A stretch of 41,079 nucleotides of DNA from Actinoplanes palleronii (GCF_016862315.1 NZ_BOMS01000091.1:1-41079); one strand, 5' to 3'. Shown: positions 14,586 to 22,269, numbered from the stretch's first letter. The notes: generated from the sequence alone by a model not told the origin. Numbers and translations are program-made.

Positions 14586-15593
14586 TCAGGACTGGGCGAG
14601 CGCCTCACAGCAGGTGCCGATGATCAGGCGGGTGACCACGTACGGGTCCACGTTCGCGTTCGGGCGACGGTCCTCGATGTAACCCTTGCCGTCCTTCTCG
14701 ACCTGCCACGGGATGCGCACCGAGGCACCACGGTCGGAGACGCCGTAGCTGTACTCGGTCCACGGGGCGGTCTCGTGCAGGCCGGTCAGGCGCTGGTCGA
14801 TGCCGGCGCCGTAGCCGTCCACGTGCTCCTGGCGCTTCTTGCCCAGCGACTCGGCGGCCGTGATGATCGCGTCGTAGCTCTCCCGCATCGCGGCGGTGGA
14901 GAAGTTGGTGTGCGCGCCGGCGCCGTTCCAGTCACCCTTGACCGGCTTCGGGTCCAGGGTCGCCGAGACGCCGTAGTCCTCGGCGATGCGGTACAGCAGC
15001 CAGCGGGCCACCCACAGCTCGTCGGCGACCTGGGGCGCGCCGACCGGGCCGATCTGGAACTCCCACTGACCCGGCATGACCTCGGCGTTGATGCCGGACA
15101 GGTGCAGACCGGCCTCGAGGCAGGCGTCCATGTGCGCCTCGACGATCTCGCGACCGAAGACCTCGTCCGAGCCGACGCCGCAGTAGTAGCCGCCCTGCGG
15201 GGCCGGGTAGCCGCCGCCGACCGGGAAGCCGAGCGGGCGGCCGTCCTTGAAGAACGTGTACTCCTGCTCGATGCCGAAGATCGACTTCTGGTCGGCGTAC
15301 TTGTCGGCGACCTCGCGGCACGCGGCGCGGGTGTTCGTCGGGTGCGGGGTGCCGTCGATCAGCTCGACCTCGCACAGCACGATGATGTTGCTGCCGCCGC
15401 GGATCGGGTCCGGACAGGTGAAGACCGGCTGCAGCACACAGTCCGACTTGTCACCGGGCGCCTGGTTGGTGCTCGAACCGTCGAAGCCCCAGATCGGCGG
15501 CGTCTCGCCGTCGGCCAGGATCTTGGTCTTCGACCGGAGCTTCGCGGTCGGCTGGGTTCCGTCGACCCACAGGTACTCGGCCTTGACAGCCAT
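14586..15593 (-). CDS. glnII: Glutamine synthetase type II
   Basis: A 335-residue type II glutamine synthetase (eukaryotic-like), which makes glutamine from glutamate, ammonia and ATP in the cytoplasm. Conserved segments are unmistakable: E-Y-L-W-V-D-G, W-G-F-D-G-S-S-T-N-Q-A (the beta-Grasp signature), the metal-binding G-I-E-Q-E-Y-T, A-E-V-M-P-G-Q-W-E-F-Q-I-G-P, G-D-W-N-G-A-G-A-H-T-N-F-S-T and R-I-P with E-D-R-R-P-N-A-N-V-D-P-Y near the end. Length is normal for bacterial GlnII. Many actinomycetes carry GlnII beside the dodecameric GlnA and control it with GlnR under nitrogen limitation. The ATG at 15593 follows GGAGGAG. The upstream 250 bases are shared with the divergent stress-protein gene and contain weak GlnR-like motifs. 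Confidence 0.97.
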   Translation of the reverse strand: MAVKAEYLWVDGTQPTAKLRSKTKILADGETPPIWGFDGSSTNQAPGDKSDCVLQPVFTCPDPIRGGSNIIVLCEVELIDGTPHPTNTRAACREVADKYADQKSIFGIEQEYTFFKDGRPLGFPVGGGYPAPQGGYYCGVGSDEVFGREIVEAHMDACLEAGLHLSGINAEVMPGQWEFQIGPVGAPQVADELWVARWLLYRIAEDYGVSATLDPKPVKGDWNGAGAHTNFSTAAMRESYDAIITAAESLGKKRQEHVDGYGAGIDQRLTGLHETAPWTEYSYGVSDRGASVRIPWQVEKDGKGYIEDRRPNANVDPYVVTRLIIGTCCEALAQS

Positions 15594-15718
15594 GAATTCT
15601 CCTCCAAGAAAAACGGCGCCGGATGGCAGTGCCGGACGACCCTGGCGCGGCGCGAGGAGGCTAACCACCGAAGATCAAATCTATGTTTCCGATCCCGTAC
15701 AGCGGACGAGTGATCCCG

Positions 15719-15734
15719 GTAACCCTGGCGTCAC
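15719..15734 (-). promoter_or_regulatory. Tentative GlnR-like site
   Basis: The minus strand reads GTGAC, six bases, GTTAC, which partly fits the GlnR half-site pattern (GTNAC-n6-GAAAC). A GAAAC motif lies nearby on the same strand. It is about 126 bases upstream of GlnII, whose homologues are GlnR targets. The second half-site is poor, so this is only a candidate. Confidence 0.2.
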
Positions 15735-15844
15735 CCGTCCACATCGAAGCAATAGGTTCACAATGTGACGGGCCCCACACTATTGCCCCCGGGCGGTCCA
15801 GCAACGACGATGCAGTGGAAGCAGCGCGGGAGGAGGCGAACGCC

Positions 15845-16720
15845 GTGCAGAACCAGAGGATCGTCGTCGGCTACGACGGCTCGGCGGAAGCCCGCAAGGC
15901 GGCTCGCTGGGCACTCGACGAGGCCTACCGGAGCGACGTGCCGGTGGAGCTGGTCTATGCGTACGAATGGCCGAGCTACGTACCGGCCGCCGCGATGATG
16001 CCCGCGGCGGCGGTCTACCCGGACGCCGACACCGACCTCGCGGTCGCCGAGATGCTCGGGCGCGCGGTCGACGACGCCGACGACACCCACCCCGGCGTAC
16101 GCGTCTGGGCCCGGGTCGAGCACTCCACCGCGGCGGTCGCCCTGATCCAGCGGGCCGCCGACGCGTCCCTGGTGGTGCTCGGCGGGCGCCGCCCGTCCGG
16201 GATGCGCGCCTGGCTCGGCTCGACCAGCGGCTCGGTCAGCGCGCACGCCCGCTGCCCGGTGGTGGTGGTCCGCGGCGAGCCCCGGGCGACCGACCCGGTG
16301 GTGGCCGGCGTGGACGAGCCGGAGGCCGGCGGGGTGGTGCTCGGCTTCGCGTTCGAACAGGCCGCGGTCCGGGGTGTGCCGGTCCGCGCGGTGCACGGCT
16401 GGTCCCCGCCGGACGGGCGGGACCTGCTCTGCGACGTGAACCTGCGCGCGGTCGCCGAGGAACGCGGCCGGCTGGAGGCGATGGTGAGCTGCTGGCAGCG
16501 CCGGTTCCCGGGTGTCGCGGTCAGCGCCGAGGTGGTGGTCGGATCGCCGGGGGAGGTGCTCGCGCAGGCCACCGCCGGGGCGCAGCTGGTGGTGGCGGGA
16601 GCGCGCGGGCGCCGGGCGCTGCGGGCCGTGCTGCGGCCGTCGGTGGGGCGGCACCTGCTGCACCGGGCGCGGTGCAGTGTGGCGTTGGTGAGCCGGACCC
16701 GCGCCGCGATCCGCTTCTAG
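15845..16720 (+). CDS. Tandem universal stress protein
   Basis: A 291-residue protein made of two universal stress protein domains (about residues 5-145 and 150-285). The first has I-V-V-G-Y-D-G-S at the N-terminus and a clear ATP-binding signature V-L-G-G-R-R-P-S-G near 120 followed by G-S-V-S-A-H-A-R-C-P-V-V-V-V-R. The second has a degenerate start but keeps V-V-A-G-A-R-G-R and V-G-R-H-L-L-H-R-A-R-C-S-V-A-L-V. The GTG at 15845 is chosen: GGAGGAGG precedes it and it starts exactly at the domain; the open frame extends 54 codons upstream without a binding site. Such tandem proteins accompany dormancy and hypoxia responses in actinomycetes. It ends in the CTAG that also supplies the stop of the convergent monooxygenase gene. 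Confidence 0.92.
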   Translation: MQNQRIVVGYDGSAEARKAARWALDEAYRSDVPVELVYAYEWPSYVPAAAMMPAAAVYPDADTDLAVAEMLGRAVDDADDTHPGVRVWARVEHSTAAVALIQRAADASLVVLGGRRPSGMRAWLGSTSGSVSAHARCPVVVVRGEPRATDPVVAGVDEPEAGGVVLGFAFEQAAVRGVPVRAVHGWSPPDGRDLLCDVNLRAVAEERGRLEAMVSCWQRRFPGVAVSAEVVVGSPGEVLAQATAGAQLVVAGARGRRALRAVLRPSVGRHLLHRARCSVALVSRTRAAIRF

Positions 16721-17925
16721 TTCTCCCGTCCCGCCAGGTAGGCCGCCGCGTTCGCTTTCCACTGCTCGGTCTCCTCGGCGAAGTCCGGGACGTCGGCCAG
16801 GTCGAAGCCGCCCTCGAAGAACTCCTTGATGGCGCCGTTGGCGCCGGCCGCCACCGGCCCGGACCGCGCCAGCATCCGGGTCTCGTAGCGGGCCACCGCC
16901 TCGTCCGGCACACCGCCGGCGGCGATCTCCCGGGCCAGTTCGGCGCCGTCCAGCATGGCCAGGTTCACGCCCTCGCCGCCGAACGGTGACATCAGGTGGG
17001 CGGCGTCGCCGAGCAGGGTCAGCCCCGGGCGGTGCGGCCAGGCCAGCGGCGCGGGCAGCGCGAAGATCGGCCGGTTCACCAGGTCACCCTCGCTGTCCGT
17101 GATCACCCGGCGCAGCGGCGCGGCGAAGTGCGCGAACCGCTCCAGCAGCTCGGCGCGGACCCGCTCGGTGTCCAGGGCCTGCACGCCGTTCGCGTCGACC
17201 ACGCCGCCCCGGCCGTCGGCGCGGCCCAGTCCGGCCCGGGCCAGCCAGTCCAGCTCGGCGCGGATCCCGACGTACCCGCGGACGTGGCCGCCGCTGTTGC
17301 GCTGCAGGATCAGGTTCTGCCCGTCGCCGTTGGCCCACAGGTGCCCCTGGCCGACCAGCTCGGCGATTGCCGGGTGCCGCTCGTCCACCTCGGTGAAGCG
17401 CACCTCGACGAAGCTGATCCCGGTGTACTCCGGCGTCGCCGGGGTGAGCAGCGGCCGGACCCGGGACCAGGCGCCGTCCGCGCCGATCACCAGGTCGGCG
17501 GTGATCGGGGACCGGTCCGCGAGGACGACCTCGCCGCCCGGCCGGACCTCGGTGACCCGGTGCCCCCAGCGGATCGTGCCCGGGGCGAGCGACGCGGCGA
17601 GCAGCCCGCGCAGCTGGGCGCGGTCGATCTCGGGTGCGGCGTCCTCGTCGTCGTCGACCAGGTGCTCCATCACCACGGCGCCGGACGGGTCGAGCATCCG
17701 CTTCGACTGGCCCTCCGGGCGGGCCAGCGCGGCGAACTCCGCGGTCAGCCCGGCGTCGGCCAGGGCGATCTGGCCGGTGTCGGCGTGGATGTCCAGGGTG
17801 CCGCCCTGGTCGCGGGCGGTGAGCGCGGTGTCCGCGTCGTAGACGGTGACCGGCACGCCGGCCTTCTGCAGCACCCGGGCGCAGGTGAGCCCGCCGGGGC
17901 CGGCTCCGATGATCGCGATTTCCAT
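16717..17925 (-). CDS. TetX-like FAD-dependent monooxygenase
   Basis: A 402-residue group A flavin monooxygenase. The FAD Rossmann motif is I-I-G-A-G-P-G-G (5-12). G-G-T-L-D-I-H-A-D-T-G-Q-I-A-L and P-E-I-D-R-A-Q-L-R-G-L-L follow the same order and spacing as in the tetracycline-inactivating enzyme TetX. D-L-V-I-G-A-D-G-A-W-S-R-V-R is the DG motif, and L-L-G-D-A-A-H-L-M-S-P-F-G-G-E-G-V-N (from 304) is the GD motif. A C-terminal helix of about 45 residues, which covers the substrate site in TetX, is present. TetX-like enzymes hydroxylate tetracyclines or aromatic polyketides with NADPH and O2; the true substrate here is unknown. ATG at 17925 follows GAGGAGAG. A TetR gene is divergent, with two operators between. 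Its TAG stop shares CTAG with the convergent stress-protein gene. Confidence 0.9.
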   Translation of the reverse strand: MEIAIIGAGPGGLTCARVLQKAGVPVTVYDADTALTARDQGGTLDIHADTGQIALADAGLTAEFAALARPEGQSKRMLDPSGAVVMEHLVDDDEDAAPEIDRAQLRGLLAASLAPGTIRWGHRVTEVRPGGEVVLADRSPITADLVIGADGAWSRVRPLLTPATPEYTGISFVEVRFTEVDERHPAIAELVGQGHLWANGDGQNLILQRNSGGHVRGYVGIRAELDWLARAGLGRADGRGGVVDANGVQALDTERVRAELLERFAHFAAPLRRVITDSEGDLVNRPIFALPAPLAWPHRPGLTLLGDAAHLMSPFGGEGVNLAMLDGAELAREIAAGGVPDEAVARYETRMLARSGPVAAGANGAIKEFFEGGFDLADVPDFAEETEQWKANAAAYLAGREN

Positions 17926-17949
17926 GATCTCTCCTCGATTGTCATCTAC

Positions 17950-17963
17950 CGAACGACCGTTCG
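17950..17963. promoter_or_regulatory. TetR-type operator, copy 1
   Basis: CGAACGACCGTTCG: perfect 6-bp arms with a 2-base spacer, in the divergent promoter between the TetX-like gene and the TetR gene. It is identical to the copy 38 bases away. Flanks also match (ACCGAACG... / GCCGAACG...). Confidence 0.8.
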
Positions 17964-17987
17964 TTAGGTGTCTCGACGGTAAGCTGC

Positions 17988-18001
17988 CGAACGACCGTTC
18001 G
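17988..18001. promoter_or_regulatory. TetR-type operator, copy 2
   Basis: The same 14-bp palindrome as at 17950, 17 bases before the TetR start. Two operators 38 bp apart suggest control of both divergent promoters by the TetR protein, with autoregulation. Confidence 0.8.
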
Positions 18002-18018
18002 TCAAGTAACCTGGGGGT

Positions 18019-18591
18019 ATGACGACAACACGACGGCCGGGCAGCGAGACCCGTGCGGAGATCCTGCGGGTGGCGCTGGAGCTGTTCACCGAGCGCGGAT
18101 TCGAGGGCGCCTCGATCCGGGACATCGCCGAGGCGCTCGGCATGACGAAGTCGTCGCTCTACTACCACTTCGACGGCAAGGAGGCGATCATCCAGGCGCT
18201 GCTGGACTCCCGCCGCGCCGAGTTCGACGACCTGATGAGCTGGATCGACACCCAGGAGCCCGGCCCCGGGCTGCTGCGCGGGGCGGCGCTGCGCTGGGTC
18301 GAGTCCACCACCCCGCAGCGGATCATGGCGATGCGGTTCGCCCACGCGAACGGGCCGATGATGGCGCGGCTGGCGGCGCAGGGCGGCAACATCCGCAGCT
18401 GGTTCGACGACGTGATCGACCGGATCCTGCCGCCGGGAGCGCCGGTGTCCGAGCGGTTGCTGGCCCGGATGGCGTTCGACTCGGTGAGCGCGGCGCTCTT
18501 CGCCGCGCAGGCTCACCCGGCCGGCGACGAGGAGGTGCTGGCCGCGGCCCGGGCCGCGACCATCGCCCTGACCGCTCCCGGCCCGGCGTAG
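18019..18591 (+). CDS. TetR-family regulator of the TetX-like gene
   Basis: A 190-residue TetR-family repressor. The N-terminal helix-turn-helix is clear: I-L-R-V-A-L-E-L-F-T-E-R-G-F-E-G-A-S-I-R-D-I-A-E-A-L-G-M-T-K-S-S-L-Y-Y-H-F-D-G-K-E (about 15-55). The remaining 130 residues form the all-helical ligand-binding and dimer domain, which is variable, so the ligand cannot be read. It is divergent from the TetX-like monooxygenase across 93 bases holding two copies of one palindrome, the classic arrangement for a drug- or metabolite-responsive repressor of the neighbouring enzyme. The ATG follows GGGGGT. A large perfect palindrome lies 19 bases past its stop. Confidence 0.92.
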   Translation: MTTTRRPGSETRAEILRVALELFTERGFEGASIRDIAEALGMTKSSLYYHFDGKEAIIQALLDSRRAEFDDLMSWIDTQEPGPGLLRGAALRWVESTTPQRIMAMRFAHANGPMMARLAAQGGNIRSWFDDVIDRILPPGAPVSERLLARMAFDSVSAALFAAQAHPAGDEEVLAAARAATIALTAPGPA

Positions 18592-18610
18592 CCGGTCAGC
18601 TCACGGGTGT

Positions 18611-18665
18611 CGGCTGGTTCTCAGGGGTGCCTCCCGGCCCGGGAGGCACCCCTGAGAACCAGCCG
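18611..18665. repeat. 3'-end hairpin repeat, copy 2: perfect 55-bp palindrome
   Basis: Two exactly complementary 27-base arms (18611-18637 and 18639-18665) around a single central base. The left arm contains GGCTGGTTCTCAGGGGTG, shared with the copies at 7288 and 31741. It lies between convergent TetR and HTH genes and probably acts as a bidirectional terminator. As a nearly uninterrupted palindrome it can also form a cruciform. Confidence 0.85.
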
Positions 18666-18714
18666 GAGCCCGGCGCGTGCCCACGGCCGAGAGCCGGGGC
18701 GCGGCTGCGCGGGG

Positions 18715-19596
18715 TCAGAGTTTGCCGGCGTCCAGCTCGTTGAGGATGTCGGTGAGGATCTTCGGGGTCTCGGACGGCGGCTCGGCCTCGATGAAGAGCC
18801 GGCCGATCGCCGCCGCGTAGTTGTCCACCTCGTCGCGCTTGTCGAGGTAGAGCGCACTCGTCAGGTGCTCGATGTAGACCACGTCGGGCAGTTCCTCGTG
18901 CGGGAACCGCAGGATGCTGAACGCGCCACCGGCCGCCGCGTGCCCGCCGGACCCGAACGGGATCACCTGCAGGCGCACGGTCGGCGACTCGCAGACCGCG
19001 ATCAGCGCGAGGATCTGCTCGCGCAGCACCGCCTTCCCGCCGATCGGCCGGCGCAGCACCGCCTCGTCGATCACCGCCCAGACCCGGGGCGCGTCCGGCC
19101 GGGCCAGCACCTGTTTGCGCTCCATCCGCAGCCCCGCGCGGCGGTCGATCTCGTCCGGGCCGGCGTTGACGTGGCCCAGCCGGATCACCGCGCGGGCGTA
19201 CGCGTCGGTCTGCAGCAGCCCCGGGACGAACTGCACCTCGTACGTCCGGATCAGCTCGGCGGCCTGCTCCAGGTCCAGATAGTTCTGGAACCAGGTGTTG
19301 AGCACGTCGGCATACGCCTGCCACCAGCTCGGCGCGTTCGCCTCGCGGGCCAGGGCGAGCAGCCGGGTGTGCTCGGTCAGGTCGTCGACGCCGTACAGCT
19401 TGAGCAGGTCGACGATGTCGCGTTCCTTGAACCCGACCCGGCCCAGCTCCATCCGGCTGATCTTGGATTCTGAGGCACGGATGACGTACCCCGCCTGTTC
19501 CCGGCTCAGCCCGCTGGCCCGCCGCAGGGCACGCAGATGGGCGCCGACCTGAAGCCGGCGCACCGTCGAACCACCGCCGTCGTATTCCTCCGTCAA
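18715..19596 (-). CDS. Helix-turn-helix regulator with DUF5753 domain
   Basis: A 293-residue protein with an XRE-type HTH (L-R-A-L-R-R-A-S-G-L-S-R-E-Q-A-G-Y-V-I-R-A-S-E-S-K-I-S-R-M-E-L-G-R, about 20-55) followed by a DUF5753-like region. Its hallmarks are present: the A-x-x-I-x-x-Y-E-V-Q-F-V-P-G-L-L-Q-T-D-A-Y-A-R-A-V segment (about 137-160), W-A-V-I-D-E-A-V-L-R-R-P, and the C-terminal V-V-Y-I-E-H-L-T-S-A-L-Y-L. These proteins are actinomycete-specific and often paired with a small DUF397 protein, which is not seen here. The start is TTG at 19596 with an AGGAGGT site 4-6 bases upstream; no other start has comparable support. The gene follows a PF04672-type methyltransferase gene by 32 bases on the same strand, so the two form an operon. 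Confidence 0.88.
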   Translation of the reverse strand: MTEEYDGGGSTVRRLQVGAHLRALRRASGLSREQAGYVIRASESKISRMELGRVGFKERDIVDLLKLYGVDDLTEHTRLLALAREANAPSWWQAYADVLNTWFQNYLDLEQAAELIRTYEVQFVPGLLQTDAYARAVIRLGHVNAGPDEIDRRAGLRMERKQVLARPDAPRVWAVIDEAVLRRPIGGKAVLREQILALIAVCESPTVRLQVIPFGSGGHAAAGGAFSILRFPHEELPDVVYIEHLTSALYLDKRDEVDNYAAAIGRLFIEAEPPSETPKILTDILNELDAGKL

Positions 19597-19628
19597 GGAG
19601 ACCTCCTCGAGGGAGCCTAGATTACTGA

Positions 19629-20426
19629 CTAGGGCTTGCGACCGACAGCACAGTACTGACTGATCTCCGCGGCGTCCTTGCCCTCCGGGTCCGGCCGCCA
19701 GCGGGTCACCGAGGTCACCCCGGGCTCGACCAGTTCCAGGCCGTCGAAGAGCGCGGCGAAACGTTCCGGTGAGCGAAGGTGGTATTTCGGGTTCGCCGAG
19801 ATGTTCCAGATCCGAGCCGCCTCACGGACGTCCGGGTCGATGTCGCTGCCGTCGTACATCGCGAAGTAGCTGCCGGAGGGGAACGCGGCCAGCAACGTGT
19901 CGACGATCCGCTTGGCCTCGGCGTCGTCCTCGACGTGACCGAGGATGCCCATCAGCATCAACGCCACCGGCTTGTCGAAGTCGAGCGTCTGACCGGCCTG
20001 CTCCAGGATCCGCGCCGGGTCGTGCAGGTCGGCGTCGATGTACGCGGTCTGCCCCTCCGGGGTGCTGGTCAGCAGCGCTCGGGCGTGCGCGAGCACGAGC
20101 GGGTCGTTGTCGACATACACGATCTTCGCGTACGGGTTGGTGTCCTGCGCGACCTCGTGCGTGTTGTCGGCGGTGGGCAGCCCGGTGCCGATGTCCAGGA
20201 ACTGGGTCACCCCGGCCTCGCCGGCCAGGAAGCGCACCGCGCGGGCCAGATATTGCCGGGAGAGCCGGGCGTGCTCGGCGAAGTGCGGCAGCGACGCGAT
20301 GATCTGGTCACCGACGGCACGGTCGACCTCGAAGTTGTCCTTGCCGCCGAGCAGGTAGTTCCAGATCCGGGCGGTCTGCGGAACGCTCGTGTCGAGCTTG
20401 GGAGCGTCGGTCGGGTCGTCAGCCAC
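19629..20426 (-). CDS. SAM-dependent methyltransferase, PF04672 (DUF574) type
   Basis: A 265-residue protein of the actinomycete-specific methyltransferase family formerly called DUF574. Characteristic segments: P-x-x-A-R-I-W-N-Y-L-L-G-G-K-D-N-F-E-V-D-R near the N-terminus, F-L-D-I-G-T-G-L-P-T-A-D-N-T-H-E-V-A (SAM-binding motif I), V-V-Y-V-D-N-D-P-L-V-L-A-H-A-R-A-L-L (motif II) and the later A-D-L-H-D-P-A-R-I-L-E. The family has a methyltransferase fold; substrates are unknown. GTG at 20426 is chosen: GAGGA lies 7 bases upstream and the family starts here. The HTH-DUF5753 gene follows immediately. This pairing recurs across actinomycetes and suggests a shared regulatory or developmental function. 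An upstream open frame continues to 21194 but is antisense to the Rho-like gene's other frames and rejected. Confidence 0.92.
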   Translation of the reverse strand: MADDPTDAPKLDTSVPQTARIWNYLLGGKDNFEVDRAVGDQIIASLPHFAEHARLSRQYLARAVRFLAGEAGVTQFLDIGTGLPTADNTHEVAQDTNPYAKIVYVDNDPLVLAHARALLTSTPEGQTAYIDADLHDPARILEQAGQTLDFDKPVALMLMGILGHVEDDAEAKRIVDTLLAAFPSGSYFAMYDGSDIDPDVREAARIWNISANPKYHLRSPERFAALFDGLELVEPGVTSVTRWRPDPEGKDAAEISQYCAVGRKP

Positions 20427-20527
20427 GCGCACGTCCTCGAGTAGGGCGCGGACCACGAGTGTCCTCAGTGGAGCCGCGGCGAGTAATCGAGGCCAGCATA
20501 CCCAGGTCGGACGTACTAAAGGGAGGG

Positions 20528-21667
20528 TCAGGCGATCGATCGTGCGACACGCCGCAGGAATTCCGCGTTGCTCGCGGTGGTGCGCAACTGCGTCAGCAGT
20601 TGCGGCATGGCCTCGCGGCGCTCCTGACCGCCGAGCGCGCGCCGCACCTGACCGACAACGGTCAGCTCGGCCGGCGACAGCAGCAGCTCGTCGTGCCGGG
20701 TGCCGCTGACCGCCAGGTCGATGGCCGGGAAGATCCGGGCCTCGGCCAGCGAACGGTCCAGCTTCAGCTCGGCGTTCCCGGTGCTCTTGAACTCCTCGAA
20801 GATCACCGTGTCCAGCGCCGAGCCGTTCTCCACCAGGGCGGTTGCGATGATCGTCAGCGAGCCGCCGCCCTCGAGGTTGCGGGCCGCGCCGAGCAGGCGT
20901 TTCGGCGGCTGCAGCGCGGTGCTGTCCAGCCCGCCGGAGAGGGTGCGGCCGCGCCCGGCCGGTGCGGTCAGGTTGTACGCCCGCCCGAGCCGGGTGATCG
21001 AGTCGAGCAGCACCACCACGTCCTCGCCGAGCTCGGCCAGGCGTTTCGCGCGTTCGACGGCGAGTTCGGCGACCGCGGTGTGATCCTGCGGCGGCCGGTC
21101 GAAGGTGGCCGCCACGATCTCCGCCTTGACCGTGCGGCGCATGTCGGTGACCTCTTCGGGTCGCTCGTCGACCAGCACCACCATCAGGTGGCACTCCGGG
21201 TTGTTGCGGCTGATCGCGTTGGCGACCTGCTGCAGCACGGTGGTCTTGCCGGCCTTCGGAGGCGCCACGATCAGGGCGCGCTGGCCCTTGCCGATCGGCA
21301 TCAGCAGGTCGATCACCCGGGTGGTGAGCACGTCCTGGTCGGTCTCCAGGCGCAGCCGCTCCTGCGGGTAGATCGCGGTCAGCCGGTAGAAGTCCGGCCG
21401 CGGGCCGGGATCGCGGCCGTTGACCGCGGTGACCTGCAGGTGAGCGGGACGGCCGGGCCGGTCGATCCGGGCGAACCCGGTCACCCGGTCGCCGCGGCGC
21501 AGGCCGAGCCGCCGGACCTCGGCCATGGTGAGCGGCAGGTCGTCACCGCCGGGCAGGTAACCGTCGGCACGCAGCCAGGCACGGTCGTCGACGATGTCGA
21601 GGAGGGCGTCGACCGCGACGGTCTCCTCGGTTGAGGGTGTTTTTCGGGTACGGGTGACTGTCGTCAA
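20528..21667 (-). CDS. Short Rho-like transcription termination factor paralogue
   Basis: A 379-residue Rho-family RNA helicase. The motor core is intact: A-P-P-K-A-G-K-T (Walker A, 135-142), V-D-E-R-P-E-E-V (166-173), V-V-L-L-D-S-I-T-R-L (Walker B Asp222), the Q-loop region L-S-G-G-L-D-S-T-A-L, and G-A-A-R-N-L-E-G-G-G-S-L-T-I-I-A-T-A-L-V-E. It lacks the N-terminal helical Rho_N domain and the long insertion usual in the main actinomycete Rho (normally over 600 residues). In the remaining RNA-binding OB region the G-F-G-F-L-R RNP1 motif of E. coli Rho reads D-R-A-W-L-R. Start TTG at 21667 has AGGAG seven bases upstream; no better start exists. It is probably a second Rho rather than the housekeeping one. 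Divergent from a ClgR-like regulator. Confidence 0.88.
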   Translation of the reverse strand: MTTVTRTRKTPSTEETVAVDALLDIVDDRAWLRADGYLPGGDDLPLTMAEVRRLGLRRGDRVTGFARIDRPGRPAHLQVTAVNGRDPGPRPDFYRLTAIYPQERLRLETDQDVLTTRVIDLLMPIGKGQRALIVAPPKAGKTTVLQQVANAISRNNPECHLMVVLVDERPEEVTDMRRTVKAEIVAATFDRPPQDHTAVAELAVERAKRLAELGEDVVVLLDSITRLGRAYNLTAPAGRGRTLSGGLDSTALQPPKRLLGAARNLEGGGSLTIIATALVENGSALDTVIFEEFKSTGNAELKLDRSLAEARIFPAIDLAVSGTRHDELLLSPAELTVVGQVRRALGGQERREAMPQLLTQLRTTASNAEFLRRVARSIA

Positions 21668-21861
21668 GGGAAGACTCCTAGCCGGGCGCGACAACAGCCC
21701 GGGTTGGGAAAGGTGACGGCACTGAAGGCTCGTCAGAGTTGAGGAAGAGCTCCCGGGCGGGGACATCCACCGGCATCCGAGATGCGCCCACCGTAGCACC
21801 GTTCGCGGATTCCGCCCAGTAGGGCAGGATGGACGTCACACGCCACGGGGAGGGGACGGGA

Positions 21862-22269
21862 ATGCCACTGTTGCGCCGGATCATCGGAGCCGTGCTGCGC
21901 CGCGTGCGTCAGCGCCAGGGCCGCACGCTGAAAGAGGTGGCCGGCGCGGCCGGCGTGTCGCTGCCCTACCTGTCGGAGGTGGAACGCGGCACCAAGGAGG
22001 CGTCGTCGGAGATCCTCGCGGCGATCTGCCGGGCTCTCGGCCTGCCGATGACCGACCTGCTCGACCTGGTCCGCGACGAGATGCTGCGCCAGGGCGCCCC
22101 ACAGACCATGCGCCGGGCCGCCCCGGTGGCGCCGGTCGCCCGGGTCGCGCCGGTCCGCCCGGCCGCCGGACTCCGGCACGGGACCACGCTGCGCCTGCGC
22201 CGGGGTGCGGGTCGTCCGCGCACGGCCCTCGGGTGCGCGCGGCTCGCGCGTCTGACCGTGACCTGCTGA
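21862..22269 (+). CDS. ClgR-like XRE-family regulator
   Basis: A 135-residue protein with an N-terminal HTH: L-L-R-R-I-I-G-A-V-L-R-R-V-R-Q-R-Q-G-R-T-L-K-E-V-A-G-A-A-G-V-S-L-P-Y-L-S-E-V-E-R-G-T-K-E-A-S-S-E-I-L-A-A-I-C. This run closely follows actinobacterial ClgR, the activator of clp protease and other proteostasis genes. The C-terminal part departs from ClgR: it is Arg/Ala/Pro/Val-rich low complexity and lacks the A-L-A-type tail I would expect for Clp-controlled turnover. The ATG at 21862 is preferred because GGGAGGGG precedes it; an ATG at 21829 would add 11 residues. It is divergent from the Rho-like gene across 194 bases. It may be a ClgR paralogue rather than the main ClgR. Confidence 0.78.
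   Translation: MPLLRRIIGAVLRRVRQRQGRTLKEVAGAAGVSLPYLSEVERGTKEASSEILAAICRALGLPMTDLLDLVRDEMLRQGAPQTMRRAAPVAPVARVAPVRPAAGLRHGTTLRLRRGAGRPRTALGCARLARLTVTC

Noticed and set aside
15765..15998. Upstream start for the universal stress protein at 15683
   Set aside because: The extra 54 codons have no ribosome binding site and no conserved sequence, while GTG at 15845 has GGAGGAGG and begins at the domain.
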